From NCBI RefSeq assembly GCF_000006945.2, contig NC_003197.2, positions 1,612,001-1,676,000 of the forward strand: a stretch of DNA of 64,000 nt, written 5' to 3'. Origin of the DNA: Salmonella enterica subsp. enterica serovar Typhimurium str. LT2 (GTDB taxonomy: Bacteria; Pseudomonadota; Gammaproteobacteria; Enterobacterales; Enterobacteriaceae). The notes below the pieces were generated by a model. That model did no database searches and was not told the DNA's origin. It worked only from the letters and a program-made list of their open reading frames with translations. The translations under genes were made by a program, and so were the position numbers. This document shows positions 44,338 through 53,962 of this stretch, piece by piece; within the stretch, counting starts at the first letter, position 1; each line of letters begins with the position of its first letter.

Positions 44338-44778
44338 GTGCAGACGTTCACTGGTCGTTGTCTTTGCGGACAGAGCCATTTTACCGTTGACGTCGAAATG
44401 CTGGATGTCTATGCCTGCCATTGTACGCTGTGTCAAAAATGGTCGGGTGGAATAGCCATGTATCTGGAAGCCTGCGGGCAACCACAGCTAGCCCCCCTTT
44501 CCCCGGAACCGCCATACTTTTCATCCTCTTCGCGCGGCGAACGCTACTTCTGTTCCGGCTGCGGGTGTCCGCTGTGGTTTCGGCTTACCGATACCGATCG
44601 CTATTTTATTCCCTGGACCTTACTGGAACTGAACGAAGTTGATCGCCGTCGGCTGATTCTGGCTGCGGAAATTTATACCGAGACCCAACCTGCCTTCTGG
44701 CGACTGACGGGGCAATACGCACGCCTCAGCGGTAAAGAGGTTGAGGAAATGGACTCCCCCTGCCAGCTAGCGCATTAA
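44338..44778 (+). CDS. GFA-family (glutathione-dependent formaldehyde-activating-like) zinc protein
   Basis: 146 aa protein of the GFA/CENP-V fold. Zinc cysteines are GRCLCGQ (residues 8 and 10), CHCTLCQKWSGG (27-32) and YFCSGCGCPLWFR. The start is a GTG with AAGGAG 8 bases upstream; the ATG five bases earlier is out of frame. Members bind two zinc ions, and the prototype conjugates formaldehyde with glutathione, but most relatives have unknown substrates. Stands alone between ompD and smvA. STM1573. Confidence 0.82.
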   Translation: MQTFTGRCLCGQSHFTVDVEMLDVYACHCTLCQKWSGGIAMYLEACGQPQLAPLSPEPPYFSSSSRGERYFCSGCGCPLWFRLTDTDRYFIPWTLLELNEVDRRRLILAAEIYTETQPAFWRLTGQYARLSGKEVEEMDSPCQLAH

Positions 44779-44802
44779 GCGCTTATCTCACCAGGCGTTA
44801 TG

Positions 44803-46290
44803 TTATCGGCGTTGGGCTTTTGCCAGGCTGAACCACATCCCTACCGCCAGCAAAAGAAGCATACTCCCGGCGCTGCTTAACGCCACGCTATGCGACCAGA
44901 TAAAGGCATGTCTGGCGGCGTCCAGTATTGCCTGCCCCTGCGTGGGCGGTAGGCTATTCGCCAACTGCACGGCTTCTCCCATTGAAGATGACGCTCTGGC
45001 AATCTCTTGCGCCTCAAGCCCGGCAGGCAGACGGATAGACGCGGAGAAGCTACGGCTTAACAACAGACCGAAAATGGCAATGCCCAGTCCCGCGCCCAGT
45101 TCATAAGCCATCGTTTCTATCGCGCCGGCCGCCGCCGCTTTTTCTGCCGGCGCAGCGGCCATAATTGCCGACGTGGAAGCCAGCAATGCGCTGGCGGCGC
45201 TAAATCCCAGCAGCGCCATCAGCCCCCAGGCCTGCCATTGTTGGGTGCTGAAATCCGTCATCGCCAGGCCATAAAAACTCAGCGCGCTTAACGCCATGCC
45301 GCCCGTCGCGACCAGCCGTAGTCCCAGACGCGAGACCAGCACGCCCGCAATCGGCCCGCTGAATCCACTGGCGACCATTACCGGCAGCATAAATACCCCG
45401 GCCTCATAAGGCGATAGCCCGTGAACAAACTGCAGCTCTTGCGCCATCAGCAGCTCAAAACCCACCAGAGTGATCATCGCGGTCATCGCCATCACGACGC
45501 CGCTCAGGATAATGCGATGGGTAAATAGTCGCATATCAATCATCGGACGCGATGTCGCAAGCTGTGTGCGGATAAAGAGTCCCAGGAGCAGCGCGCCGGT
45601 AAGCAGGGTAAACGAGATAACCCACAGCGACAGATGCCCTTTCAGCGCGGTTTTAGCGCTATAGACCAACAGCAAAATGGCAATAATCAGCATCACCGCA
45701 TGGCCAAGATTGAGCGGTTGATCGCGACGGCCCGCCTGGCGAGGAACATAGCGGGCGGTTAAGCCCATGACGACCAGCACAATCGGCACGTTGATCAGGA
45801 AAACCGATCCCCAGTAAAAATGCTCTAATAATATGCCGCCGATGAGCGGCCCAAACGCCGCTCCGCCCGAACCTACCGCTGCCCAGACGCCCAGCGCCAT
45901 GTTGCGATGCTTCTCTTCACAAAAGGTAGCGCGTATTCCGGCCAGCGTCGCCGGTACAATCATCGCCGCGCCAATAGCCAGTAATACCCTGGTGGCGATA
46001 AGCCAACTGGCGGTATGCGAAAACGCTGCCGCCAATGACGCCAGGCCAAAGAGCGTCCCGCCCAGCATCAGCAGGCGTTTAAAACCGATACGATCGCCAA
46101 GTGCGCCCATCGGCAACACCATGCCAGCCATGACCAAAGAATAAATATCAATGATCCACAGCAGCTCGTTGCCGCTGGCCCCCAGTGTCATACTCAGTGT
46201 CGGCGCGGCGACATGCAAGACCGTGGCATCAATGGCGACAGGAATATAGACCAGCACAATAATGACTAACGTTAACCACTGACGAAACAT
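44803..46290 (-). CDS. smvA: MFS multidrug efflux pump SmvA
   Basis: 495 aa DHA2-family exporter with 14 predicted membrane segments. Motif A appears as LGDRIGFKRLL and motif C as GSGGAAFGPLIGG. SmvA exports methyl viologen, acriflavine and cationic biocides such as chlorhexidine. It is divergent from a TetR gene (SmvR type), with two palindromic operators between. STM1574. Confidence 0.94.
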   Translation of the reverse strand: MFRQWLTLVIIVLVYIPVAIDATVLHVAAPTLSMTLGASGNELLWIIDIYSLVMAGMVLPMGALGDRIGFKRLLMLGGTLFGLASLAAAFSHTASWLIATRVLLAIGAAMIVPATLAGIRATFCEEKHRNMALGVWAAVGSGGAAFGPLIGGILLEHFYWGSVFLINVPIVLVVMGLTARYVPRQAGRRDQPLNLGHAVMLIIAILLLVYSAKTALKGHLSLWVISFTLLTGALLLGLFIRTQLATSRPMIDMRLFTHRIILSGVVMAMTAMITLVGFELLMAQELQFVHGLSPYEAGVFMLPVMVASGFSGPIAGVLVSRLGLRLVATGGMALSALSFYGLAMTDFSTQQWQAWGLMALLGFSAASALLASTSAIMAAAPAEKAAAAGAIETMAYELGAGLGIAIFGLLLSRSFSASIRLPAGLEAQEIARASSSMGEAVQLANSLPPTQGQAILDAARHAFIWSHSVALSSAGSMLLLLAVGMWFSLAKAQRR

Positions 46291-46315
46291 AACTCTCCCT
46301 TCAAAAACTCAAATT

Positions 46316-46329
46316 TGGACGCTTGTCCA
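46316..46329. promoter_or_regulatory. SmvR operator 1
   Basis: TGGAC-GCTT-GTCCA, perfect palindrome 26 bases upstream of smvA. Confidence 0.7.
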
Positions 46330-46351
46330 GCTTCAGGATCCTACGGTAAGT

Positions 46352-46365
46352 TGAACGAATGTCCA
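46352..46365. promoter_or_regulatory. SmvR operator 2
   Basis: TGAAC-GAAT-GTCCA, one mismatch from operator 1 and 36 bases from it, about 43 bases upstream of smvR. Confidence 0.6.
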
Positions 46366-46407
46366 GCTTTTTGTTACACTGCGCGCATTGGCTAATGTGG
46401 GGAAAAT

Positions 46408-46986
46408 ATGAGTTACCTTAACCGGGATGAACGCCGCGAAGTGATCCTGCAAGCGGCGATGCGCGTGGCGCTGGCAGAGGGGTTTGCCGCCATGACGGTG
46501 CGACGAATCGCATCAGAAGCCGATGTCGCCGCCGGCCAGGTGCATCACCACTTCAGCTCGGCGGGCGAGCTCAAAGCGCTGGCCTTTGTCCATTTGATCC
46601 GCACCCTGCTTGATGCCGGGCAAGTTCCGCCGCCCGCCACCTGGCGTGCACGGCTTCACGCTATGTTGGGTAGCGAAGACGGCGGCTTTGAGCCTTACAT
46701 AAAATTGTGGCGAGAGGCGCAAATTCTGGCCGACCGGGATCCGCACATCAGAGATGCTTATCTCCTCACGATGCAGATGTGGCATGAGGAAACGGTCACA
46801 ATTATCGAGCAGGGCAAACAGGCAGGAGAATTTACGTTTACTGCTAACGCCACGGATATCGCCTGGCGGCTTATCGCACTGGTGTGCGGGCTGGACGGTA
46901 TGTATGTACTGGGGATTCCGGAAATGGCCGATCCCGCGTTTAAATTCCATCTGGATCGTATGATTACGCTTGAACTCTTTGCGTAA
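46408..46986 (+). CDS. smvR: TetR-family repressor of smvA
   Basis: 192 aa. N-terminal TetR HTH (VILQAAMRVALAEGFAAMTVRRIASEADVAAGQVHHHFSS, seen from residue 10) and an all-helical ligand domain. GGGGAAAAT precedes the ATG. It is divergent from smvA with twin palindromes in the 117-base gap, as for SmvR of related enterobacteria, where loss raises biocide tolerance. Looks intact. STM1575. Confidence 0.88.
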   Translation: MSYLNRDERREVILQAAMRVALAEGFAAMTVRRIASEADVAAGQVHHHFSSAGELKALAFVHLIRTLLDAGQVPPPATWRARLHAMLGSEDGGFEPYIKLWREAQILADRDPHIRDAYLLTMQMWHEETVTIIEQGKQAGEFTFTANATDIAWRLIALVCGLDGMYVLGIPEMADPAFKFHLDRMITLELFA

Positions 46987-47200
46987 AGTTACAAATAATT
47001 TAATAAAAATCGCTTTTAATTTACAAATAGTAACAATTAAGAAACATCATATCTCCTCATCGCGCCGCGCTGGCCTGGTTTTTTATCTATTCTTTCACTC
47101 AATATTCTAAAAAAACTTCAATAAGTTCTCAAAAGAGCGCGTGACGCTCTGTCTCTTTTTTGTGTTTTTCTTCAAATGATATGCGCATGTGAGGGGTAAA

Positions 47201-48589
47201 ATGACACGACAAAACGAGAATTATAACCGTTATCTCTTGAGTGACTGGCGACCCGAAAATCCAGCCTTCTGGGAGAATAAAGGGAAAGGCATCGCCAGAA
47301 GAAACTTATGGATTTCAGTAAGTTGTTTGCTCCTGGCATTTTGCGTCTGGATGTTGTTTAGCGCTGTTGCCGTCAACCTCAATAAAATTGGATTTAATTT
47401 TACCACCGACCAACTCTTTTTATTAACCGCATTACCTTCTCTTTCCGGCGCAATATTACGCGTTCCCTACTCCTTTATGGTGCCACTGTTTGGTGGTCGT
47501 AAATGGACCGTATTAAGCACCGTAATATTGATTATTCCCTGCGCCTGGCTGGGATTCGCCGTACAAAATCCCGCCACCCCTTTCGGGGTATTTATGCTCA
47601 TCGCTCTGTTGTGCGGTTTTGCGGGGGCAAACTTCGCGTCCAGTATGGGCAACATCAGTTTTTTCTTTCCAAAAGCCAGACAAGGTAGCGCGTTGGGTAT
47701 TAACGGCGGACTGGGAAATCTTGGCGTCAGTGTGATGCAGTTGATTGCGCCGCTGGTTATTTTTCTGCCGATATTTACTTTTTTAGGCGTCCAGGGCGTG
47801 CCGCAACCTGATGGCTCCCTGCTCGCCCTCACTAACGCCGCCTGGATCTGGGTGCCGTTACTGGCTGTCGCGACGCTTGCCGCCTGGTTTGGTATGAACG
47901 ATATCGGCAGTTCAAAAGCGTCTGTCGCCTCGCAATTGCCGGTGCTAAAACGTCTGCACCTGTGGCTGCTTAGCCTGCTGTACCTGGCGACATTCGGGTC
48001 ATTCATCGGCTTTTCCGCAGGTTTCGCCATGCTCGCCAAAACGCAATTTCCCGACGTAAACATTCTGCAACTGGCGTTCTTTGGCCCCTTTATCGGCGCG
48101 CTGGCGCGATCGGCAGGCGGCGTGATCTCCGATAAATTCGGCGGCGTTCGCGTAACGCTCATTAATTTTATCTTTATGGCGCTGTTTACCGCCTTGCTAT
48201 TCCTCACGCTGCCAGGCTCCGGCGCAGGCAGCTTTAGCGCGTTCTATCTTGTTTTTATGGGCCTGTTTTTGACAGCGGGTCTCGGCAGCGGTTCTACCTT
48301 CCAGATGATTGCGGTGATCTTCCGGCAGATCACGCTCTACAACGTCAAACTGCGCGGCGGGAGCGATGAGCAGGCGCAGCGCGAAGCGGTGACGGATACC
48401 GCCGCCGCGCTCGGTTTTATCTCCGCTATTGGCGCTGTGGGCGGCTTCTTTATTCCAAAAGCGTTTGGCACCTCTTTGGCCTTGACCGGCTCGCCGGTGG
48501 GCGCCATGAAAATCTTTTTGCTGTTTTACCTCGCTTGCGTCCTGCTGACCTGGCTGGTCTACGGGCGTCGTAAGCCTAAACAACAATAA
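47201..48589 (+). CDS. narU: Nitrate/nitrite transporter NarU
   Basis: 462 aa MFS transporter of the NNP family with 12 helices. The two nitrate signature motifs are visible: GFAGANFASSMGNISFFFPKARQG near residue 140 and GLFLTAGLGSGSTFQMIAVIFRQ near 360. The ATG at 47201 (GAGGGG upstream) gives the E. coli length. It imports nitrate and exports nitrite for the NarZ reductase encoded 91 bases downstream; favoured in stationary phase in E. coli. STM1576. Confidence 0.95.
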   Translation: MTRQNENYNRYLLSDWRPENPAFWENKGKGIARRNLWISVSCLLLAFCVWMLFSAVAVNLNKIGFNFTTDQLFLLTALPSLSGAILRVPYSFMVPLFGGRKWTVLSTVILIIPCAWLGFAVQNPATPFGVFMLIALLCGFAGANFASSMGNISFFFPKARQGSALGINGGLGNLGVSVMQLIAPLVIFLPIFTFLGVQGVPQPDGSLLALTNAAWIWVPLLAVATLAAWFGMNDIGSSKASVASQLPVLKRLHLWLLSLLYLATFGSFIGFSAGFAMLAKTQFPDVNILQLAFFGPFIGALARSAGGVISDKFGGVRVTLINFIFMALFTALLFLTLPGSGAGSFSAFYLVFMGLFLTAGLGSGSTFQMIAVIFRQITLYNVKLRGGSDEQAQREAVTDTAAALGFISAIGAVGGFFIPKAFGTSLALTGSPVGAMKIFLLFYLACVLLTWLVYGRRKPKQQ

Positions 48590-48680
48590 CAACATACGCA
48601 CCTGTAGGACGGCCATCCGGTAATGGTTTAACGCCAAATCGACAGGATGGCGGAAAATTTATCGAAGCAGGAGAAATGTC

Positions 48681-51600
48681 ATGAGTAAACTGTTGGATCG
48701 CTTTCGTTACTTTAAACAAAAAGGCGATACCTTTGCCGACGGCCATGGTCAGGTGATGCATACCAACCGCGACTGGGAAGACAGTTATCGCCAGCGCTGG
48801 CAGTTTGATAAGATCGTGCGCTCAACCCACGGCGTCAACTGCACGGGCTCCTGTAGCTGGAAAATTTATGTCAAAAACGGTCTGGTGACGTGGGAAACCC
48901 AGCAAACCGACTACCCGCGCACGCGTCCCGATTTACCGAACCATGAACCGCGCGGCTGCCCGCGCGGCGCCAGCTACTCCTGGTATCTCTATAGCGCCAA
49001 TCGTCTGAAATACCCTCTGGTGCGTAAGCGGCTGATAGAACTGTGGCGCGAGGCTCTTTCCCGGCACAGCGATCCGGTGCTGGCATGGGAATCTATAATG
49101 AACGACCCGCAAAAATGCCAAAGTTACAAACAGGTGCGCGGACATGGCGGCTTTATTCGTTCGAACTGGAAAGAGCTGAATCAGCTCATTGCCGCCGCTA
49201 ACGTCTGGACAATCAAAACCTATGGTCCGGATCGTGTGGCGGGGTTTTCACCTATTCCAGCAATGTCGATGGTTTCTTACGCCGCCGGAACACGTTATCT
49301 GTCATTGCTTGGCGGTACTTGTCTGAGCTTCTATGACTGGTATTGCGATCTTCCGCCCGCGTCGCCAATGACCTGGGGCGAGCAGACTGACGTGCCGGAG
49401 TCCGCCGACTGGTATAACTCAGCCTACATTATTGCCTGGGGCTCTAACGTGCCGCAGACGCGTACCCCGGACGCCCACTTCTTTACCGAAGTGCGCTACA
49501 AAGGCACCAAGACGATCGCCATCACCCCGGACTATTCCGAAGTCGCTAAACTGTGCGATCAGTGGCTGGCGCCAAAGCAAGGTACCGACAGCGCGCTGGC
49601 GATGGCCATGGGTCACGTTATTTTAAAAGAGTTTCATCTCGATAATCCCAGCGACTATTTTCTTAACTATTGCCGCCGTTATACCGACATGCCAATGCTG
49701 GTCCTGTTGGATGAGCGCGCAGACGGCAGTTATGTACCGGGGCGTATGATGCGCGCGTCGGATCTGGTGGATGGACTGGGAGAAGCCAATAATCCGGAAT
49801 GGAAAACCGTCGCGCTCAACAGTACGGGCGAACTGGTCGCGCCCAACGGTTCTATCGGTTTTCGCTGGGGCGAAAAGGGAAAATGGAACCTGGAACCGGT
49901 GGCGGCGGGCGTCGAAACTGAACTGTCGCTCTCTTTACTCGGTCAGCATGATGACGTGGCGGGTGTCGCTTTCCCCTATTTTGGCGGCAACGAAAACCCA
50001 CATTTTCGCAGCGTGCGGCAGGAACCGGTGCTGGTACGTCAGTTACCGGTGAAACGCCTGGCTCTGGCGGACGGTAGCGAGCGGATGGTCGTCAGTGTTT
50101 ACGATCTGGTGCTGGCGAATTATGGGCTGGATCGTGGTCTGGATGACGGCCATAGCGCCAATAATTATAACGACGTAAAAGCCTACACGCCGGCCTGGGG
50201 CGAACAGATTACCGGCGTGCCGCGTCGACATATCGAAACTATTGCGCGTGAATTTGCCGAGACCGCCCATAAAACTCACGGTCGTTCGATGATCATCCTC
50301 GGCGCGGGAGTGAATCACTGGTATCACATGGATATGAATTACCGTGGGATGATTAACATGCTGGTGTTCTGCGGCTGTGTTGGACAAACCGGCGGCGGCT
50401 GGGCGCACTATGTCGGCCAGGAGAAGCTGCGGCCGCAAACCGGCTGGCTGCCGCTGGCCTTCGCGCTGGACTGGAATCGCCCGCCGCGTCAGATGAACAG
50501 TACCTCGTTTTTCTACAACCATGCCAGCCAGTGGCGCTATGAAAAACTGACTGCGCAAGAGTTGCTGTCGCCGCTGGCCGATCCGGCTAAATTTTCCGGA
50601 CACCTGATCGATTTCAACGTGCGCGCGGAACGTATGGGCTGGCTACCCTCGGCGCCGCAGCTTAATCTTAACCCGCTCAGCGTGAAAGCGAGCGCCGATA
50701 AAGCCGGGCTGTCTGCGGCGGATTATACCGTGCAGGCGTTGAAATCAGGCGCTATCCGTTTTGCCTGCGAACAGCCTGACAGTGGTCATAATCACCCGCG
50801 AAATTTATTTGTCTGGCGCTCTAACCTGCTCGGCTCCTCCGGGAAAGGTCATGAGTACATGCTCAAATATCTGCTGGGCACAGACAGCGGTATCCAGGGC
50901 GAAGCGCTGGGTTCCAGCGAAGGAATTAAGCCTGAAGAGGTGGAATGGCAGTCCACCGCGATTGAGGGCAAGCTCGATCTGTTGGTCACGCTTGATTTCC
51001 GTATGTCCAGTACCTGTCTGTTTTCCGATATCGTTTTGCCGACCGCCACCTGGTATGAAAAAGACGATATGAATACCTCGGATATGCATCCGTTTATCCA
51101 CCCCCTTTCCGCTGCGGTCGATCCTGCCTGGGAATCCAAAAGCGACTGGGAGATCTACAAAGGTATCGCCAGCGTCTTTTCTGAAGTGTGTGTCGGACAC
51201 CTCGGACAGGAAACCGATGTGGTGCTACACCCGCTCCAGCATGATTCCCCGGCGGAACTGGCGCAGCCATTTGATATTCTCGACTGGCGTAAAGGCGAGT
51301 GCGAACTTATTCCGGGCAAAACCGCCCCCAATATCGTCGTGGTTGAACGCGATTATCCGGCCACCTATGAACGTTTTACCTCGCTGGGTCCCCTGCTGGA
51401 TAAATTAGGCAACGGCGGTAAGGGGATTGCCTGGAATACGCAAGATGAAGTCGATTTCCTCGGTAAGCTCAATTACACCAAACACGATGGCCCGGCGAAA
51501 GGACGTCCGCGAATAGACACCGCGCTGGATGCTTCGGAAGTGATTCTTGCCTTAGCGCCGGAAACTAACGGCCAGGTGGCGGTGAAAGCCTGGCAGGCAT

Positions 51601-52421
51601 TGGGCGAGATGACCGGGCGCGAGCACACCCATCTGGCCATCAATAAAGAAGATGAGAAAATTCGCTTTCGTGATATCCAGGCGCAACCGCGCAAAATTAT
51701 CTCCAGCCCGACCTGGTCAGGACTGGAAAGCGAGCATGTCTCTTATAACGCCGGATATACCAACGTACATGAACTGATCCCGTGGCGCACGTTGTCGGGG
51801 CGGCAACAACTCTATCAGGATCATGCGTGGATGCGCGCTTTTGGCGAAAGCCTGGTGGCATATCGTCCGCCGATTGATACCCGCAGCGTCAGCGAAATGC
51901 GAGAAATTCCGCCCAACGGTTTCCCGGAAAAAGCGCTTAACTTCCTGACGCCGCACCAGAAATGGGGAATTCACTCCACCTACAGCGAAAACCTGCTGAT
52001 GCTGACCTTGTCGCGCGGCGGGCCGATTGTCTGGATCAGCGAAGCCGATGCCCGTGAATTGGGTATTGAAGATAACGACTGGATTGAAGCCTTCAACGCT
52101 AATGGCGCCCTTACCGCTCGTGCGGTGGTCAGCCAGCGCGTCCCGCCGGGTATGACCATGATGTACCACGCCCAGGAGCGGATTATGAACATTCCGGGTT
52201 CGGAAGTGACCGGGATGCGCGGCGGGATCCATAACTCCGTGACCCGGGTCTGTCCAAAACCGACGCATATGATCGGCGGCTATGCGCAACTGGCTTACGG
52301 CTTCAACTATTACGGAACCGTGGGTTCGAATCGCGATGAATTCATCATGATCAGGAAGATGAAAAACATTAACTGGCTGGATGATGAGGGCCGGGATCAG
52401 GTACAGGAGGCGAAAAAATGA
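48681..52421 (+). CDS. narZ: Nitrate reductase 2 (NarZ) alpha subunit
   Basis: 1246 aa, the same as E. coli NarZ. Molybdenum bis-MGD catalytic subunit reducing nitrate to nitrite on the cytoplasmic side. The N-terminal Fe-S region has THGVNCTGSCSWKIYVKNG with His-Cys ligands of FS0, and the Mo-ligand Asp lies in the YSWYLYSANR / TYGPDRVAGFSPIPAMSM region as in NarG. AGGAG precedes the ATG. It starts a tight narZYWV operon. This enzyme is constitutive or sigma-S-dependent in relatives, unlike NarG. STM1577. Confidence 0.97.
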   Translation: MSKLLDRFRYFKQKGDTFADGHGQVMHTNRDWEDSYRQRWQFDKIVRSTHGVNCTGSCSWKIYVKNGLVTWETQQTDYPRTRPDLPNHEPRGCPRGASYSWYLYSANRLKYPLVRKRLIELWREALSRHSDPVLAWESIMNDPQKCQSYKQVRGHGGFIRSNWKELNQLIAAANVWTIKTYGPDRVAGFSPIPAMSMVSYAAGTRYLSLLGGTCLSFYDWYCDLPPASPMTWGEQTDVPESADWYNSAYIIAWGSNVPQTRTPDAHFFTEVRYKGTKTIAITPDYSEVAKLCDQWLAPKQGTDSALAMAMGHVILKEFHLDNPSDYFLNYCRRYTDMPMLVLLDERADGSYVPGRMMRASDLVDGLGEANNPEWKTVALNSTGELVAPNGSIGFRWGEKGKWNLEPVAAGVETELSLSLLGQHDDVAGVAFPYFGGNENPHFRSVRQEPVLVRQLPVKRLALADGSERMVVSVYDLVLANYGLDRGLDDGHSANNYNDVKAYTPAWGEQITGVPRRHIETIAREFAETAHKTHGRSMIILGAGVNHWYHMDMNYRGMINMLVFCGCVGQTGGGWAHYVGQEKLRPQTGWLPLAFALDWNRPPRQMNSTSFFYNHASQWRYEKLTAQELLSPLADPAKFSGHLIDFNVRAERMGWLPSAPQLNLNPLSVKASADKAGLSAADYTVQALKSGAIRFACEQPDSGHNHPRNLFVWRSNLLGSSGKGHEYMLKYLLGTDSGIQGEALGSSEGIKPEEVEWQSTAIEGKLDLLVTLDFRMSSTCLFSDIVLPTATWYEKDDMNTSDMHPFIHPLSAAVDPAWESKSDWEIYKGIASVFSEVCVGHLGQETDVVLHPLQHDSPAELAQPFDILDWRKGECELIPGKTAPNIVVVERDYPATYERFTSLGPLLDKLGNGGKGIAWNTQDEVDFLGKLNYTKHDGPAKGRPRIDTALDASEVILALAPETNGQVAVKAWQALGEMTGREHTHLAINKEDEKIRFRDIQAQPRKIISSPTWSGLESEHVSYNAGYTNVHELIPWRTLSGRQQLYQDHAWMRAFGESLVAYRPPIDTRSVSEMREIPPNGFPEKALNFLTPHQKWGIHSTYSENLLMLTLSRGGPIVWISEADARELGIEDNDWIEAFNANGALTARAVVSQRVPPGMTMMYHAQERIMNIPGSEVTGMRGGIHNSVTRVCPKPTHMIGGYAQLAYGFNYYGTVGSNRDEFIMIRKMKNINWLDDEGRDQVQEAKK

Positions 52422-53962
52422 AAATACGCTCACAGGTTGGGATGGTACTGAATCTCGATAAATGTATTGGCTGTCACACCTGCTCCGTCACCTGTAAAAA
52501 CGTCTGGACCGGACGTGAAGGGATGGAATACGCATGGTTCAATAACGTCGAAACTAAACCAGGCATCGGCTATCCCAAAAACTGGGAGGACCAGCAGGAG
52601 TGGCAAGGCGGTTGGGTTCGTGATGTTAATGGCAAGATAAGGCCCCGTCTGGGCGGCAAAATGGGGGTAATTAGCAAAATTTTCGCCAACCCGGTGATTC
52701 CGCAAATCGATGATTACTATGAACCCTTTACCTTCGATTATCAGCATTTACATAATGCGCCGGAGAGTAAGCATCAGCCCACTGCCCGCCCTCGTTCACT
52801 GATCGACGGAAAACGGATGGACAAGGTGATCTGGGGGCCAAACTGGGAAGAGCTGCTCGGCGGCGAGTTTGAAAAACGCGCCCGCGACCGCAACTTCGAC
52901 AACATACAAAAAGAGATGTACGGTCAGTTCGAAAACACCTTCATGATGTACCTGCCGCGCCTGTGCGAACACTGCCTGAACCCCAGTTGTGTCGCCACCT
53001 GCCCAAGTGGCGCTATTTATAAGCGTGAAGAAGACGGCATCGTGCTAATCGACCAGGATAAATGCCGAGGCTGGCGTTTGTGTATCAGCGGCTGCCCGTA
53101 CAAAAAAATCTACTTTAACTGGAAGAGCGGCAAGTCTGAGAAGTGCATATTCTGCTATCCGCGTATTGAATCCGGCCAGCCGACCGTTTGCTCGGAAACC
53201 TGCGTCGGGCGCATTCGTTATCTTGGCGTTCTGCTCTACGACGCCGACAGGATTGAAGAAGCGGCCAGTACCGAACACGAGACGGATTTGTATGAACGTC
53301 AGTGCGATGTGTTTCTCAATCCGCACGATCCGGCGGTCATCGAAGAGGCGCTTAAACAAGGCATCCCGCAAAACGTCATCGACGCCGCCCAACGGTCGCC
53401 GGTGTACAAAATGGCGATGGACTGGAAGCTGGCGCTTCCGCTGCACCCGGAATACCGTACCCTGCCGATGGTCTGGTACGTACCGCCGCTATCGCCCATC
53501 CAGTCATACGCTGACGCGGGCGGGTTGCCGCACAATGGCAATATTCTGCCGGCGGTGGAAACGCTGCGTATTCCAGTCCAGTACCTGGCCAATATGCTCA
53601 GCGCGGGCGATACCGGCCCGGTCATTCGGGCGCTAAAGCGGATGATGGCGATGCGCCACTACATGCGCTCGCAGACGGTTGAAGGCGTGACGGATACCCG
53701 CGCCATTGAGGAAGTCGGTCTGAGCATACAACAGGTTGAAGAGATGTATCGCTACCTGGCGATTGCCAATTATGAAGATCGTTTTGTCATTCCCACCAGC
53801 CACCGGGAAATGGCGCGCGATGCCTTTCCGGAGCGCAACGGCTGCGGCTTTACTTTTGGCGACGGTTGCCACGGGTCGGATACCAAATTCAACCTGTTCA
53901 ACAGTAGCCGTATTGATGCCATCAATATCACCGAAGTACGTGATAAAGCGGAGGGGGAATAA
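52418..53962 (+). CDS. narY: Nitrate reductase 2 beta subunit
   Basis: 514 aa iron-sulfur electron carrier. Clusters: CIGCHTCSVTCKNVW, CEHCLNPSCVATCPSGA, CRGWRLCISGCPYKK (Trp replaces one Cys, giving the [3Fe-4S] cluster usual for NarH/NarY) and CIFCYPRIE...CSETC. The 4-base overlap ATGA with narZ couples translation. STM1578. Confidence 0.97.
   Translation: MKIRSQVGMVLNLDKCIGCHTCSVTCKNVWTGREGMEYAWFNNVETKPGIGYPKNWEDQQEWQGGWVRDVNGKIRPRLGGKMGVISKIFANPVIPQIDDYYEPFTFDYQHLHNAPESKHQPTARPRSLIDGKRMDKVIWGPNWEELLGGEFEKRARDRNFDNIQKEMYGQFENTFMMYLPRLCEHCLNPSCVATCPSGAIYKREEDGIVLIDQDKCRGWRLCISGCPYKKIYFNWKSGKSEKCIFCYPRIESGQPTVCSETCVGRIRYLGVLLYDADRIEEAASTEHETDLYERQCDVFLNPHDPAVIEEALKQGIPQNVIDAAQRSPVYKMAMDWKLALPLHPEYRTLPMVWYVPPLSPIQSYADAGGLPHNGNILPAVETLRIPVQYLANMLSAGDTGPVIRALKRMMAMRHYMRSQTVEGVTDTRAIEEVGLSIQQVEEMYRYLAIANYEDRFVIPTSHREMARDAFPERNGCGFTFGDGCHGSDTKFNLFNSSRIDAINITEVRDKAEGE

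Noticed and set aside
50043..52433. Minus-strand frames of 186 and 238 codons opposite narZ
   Set aside because: Antisense shadows of narZ with no initiation signals.
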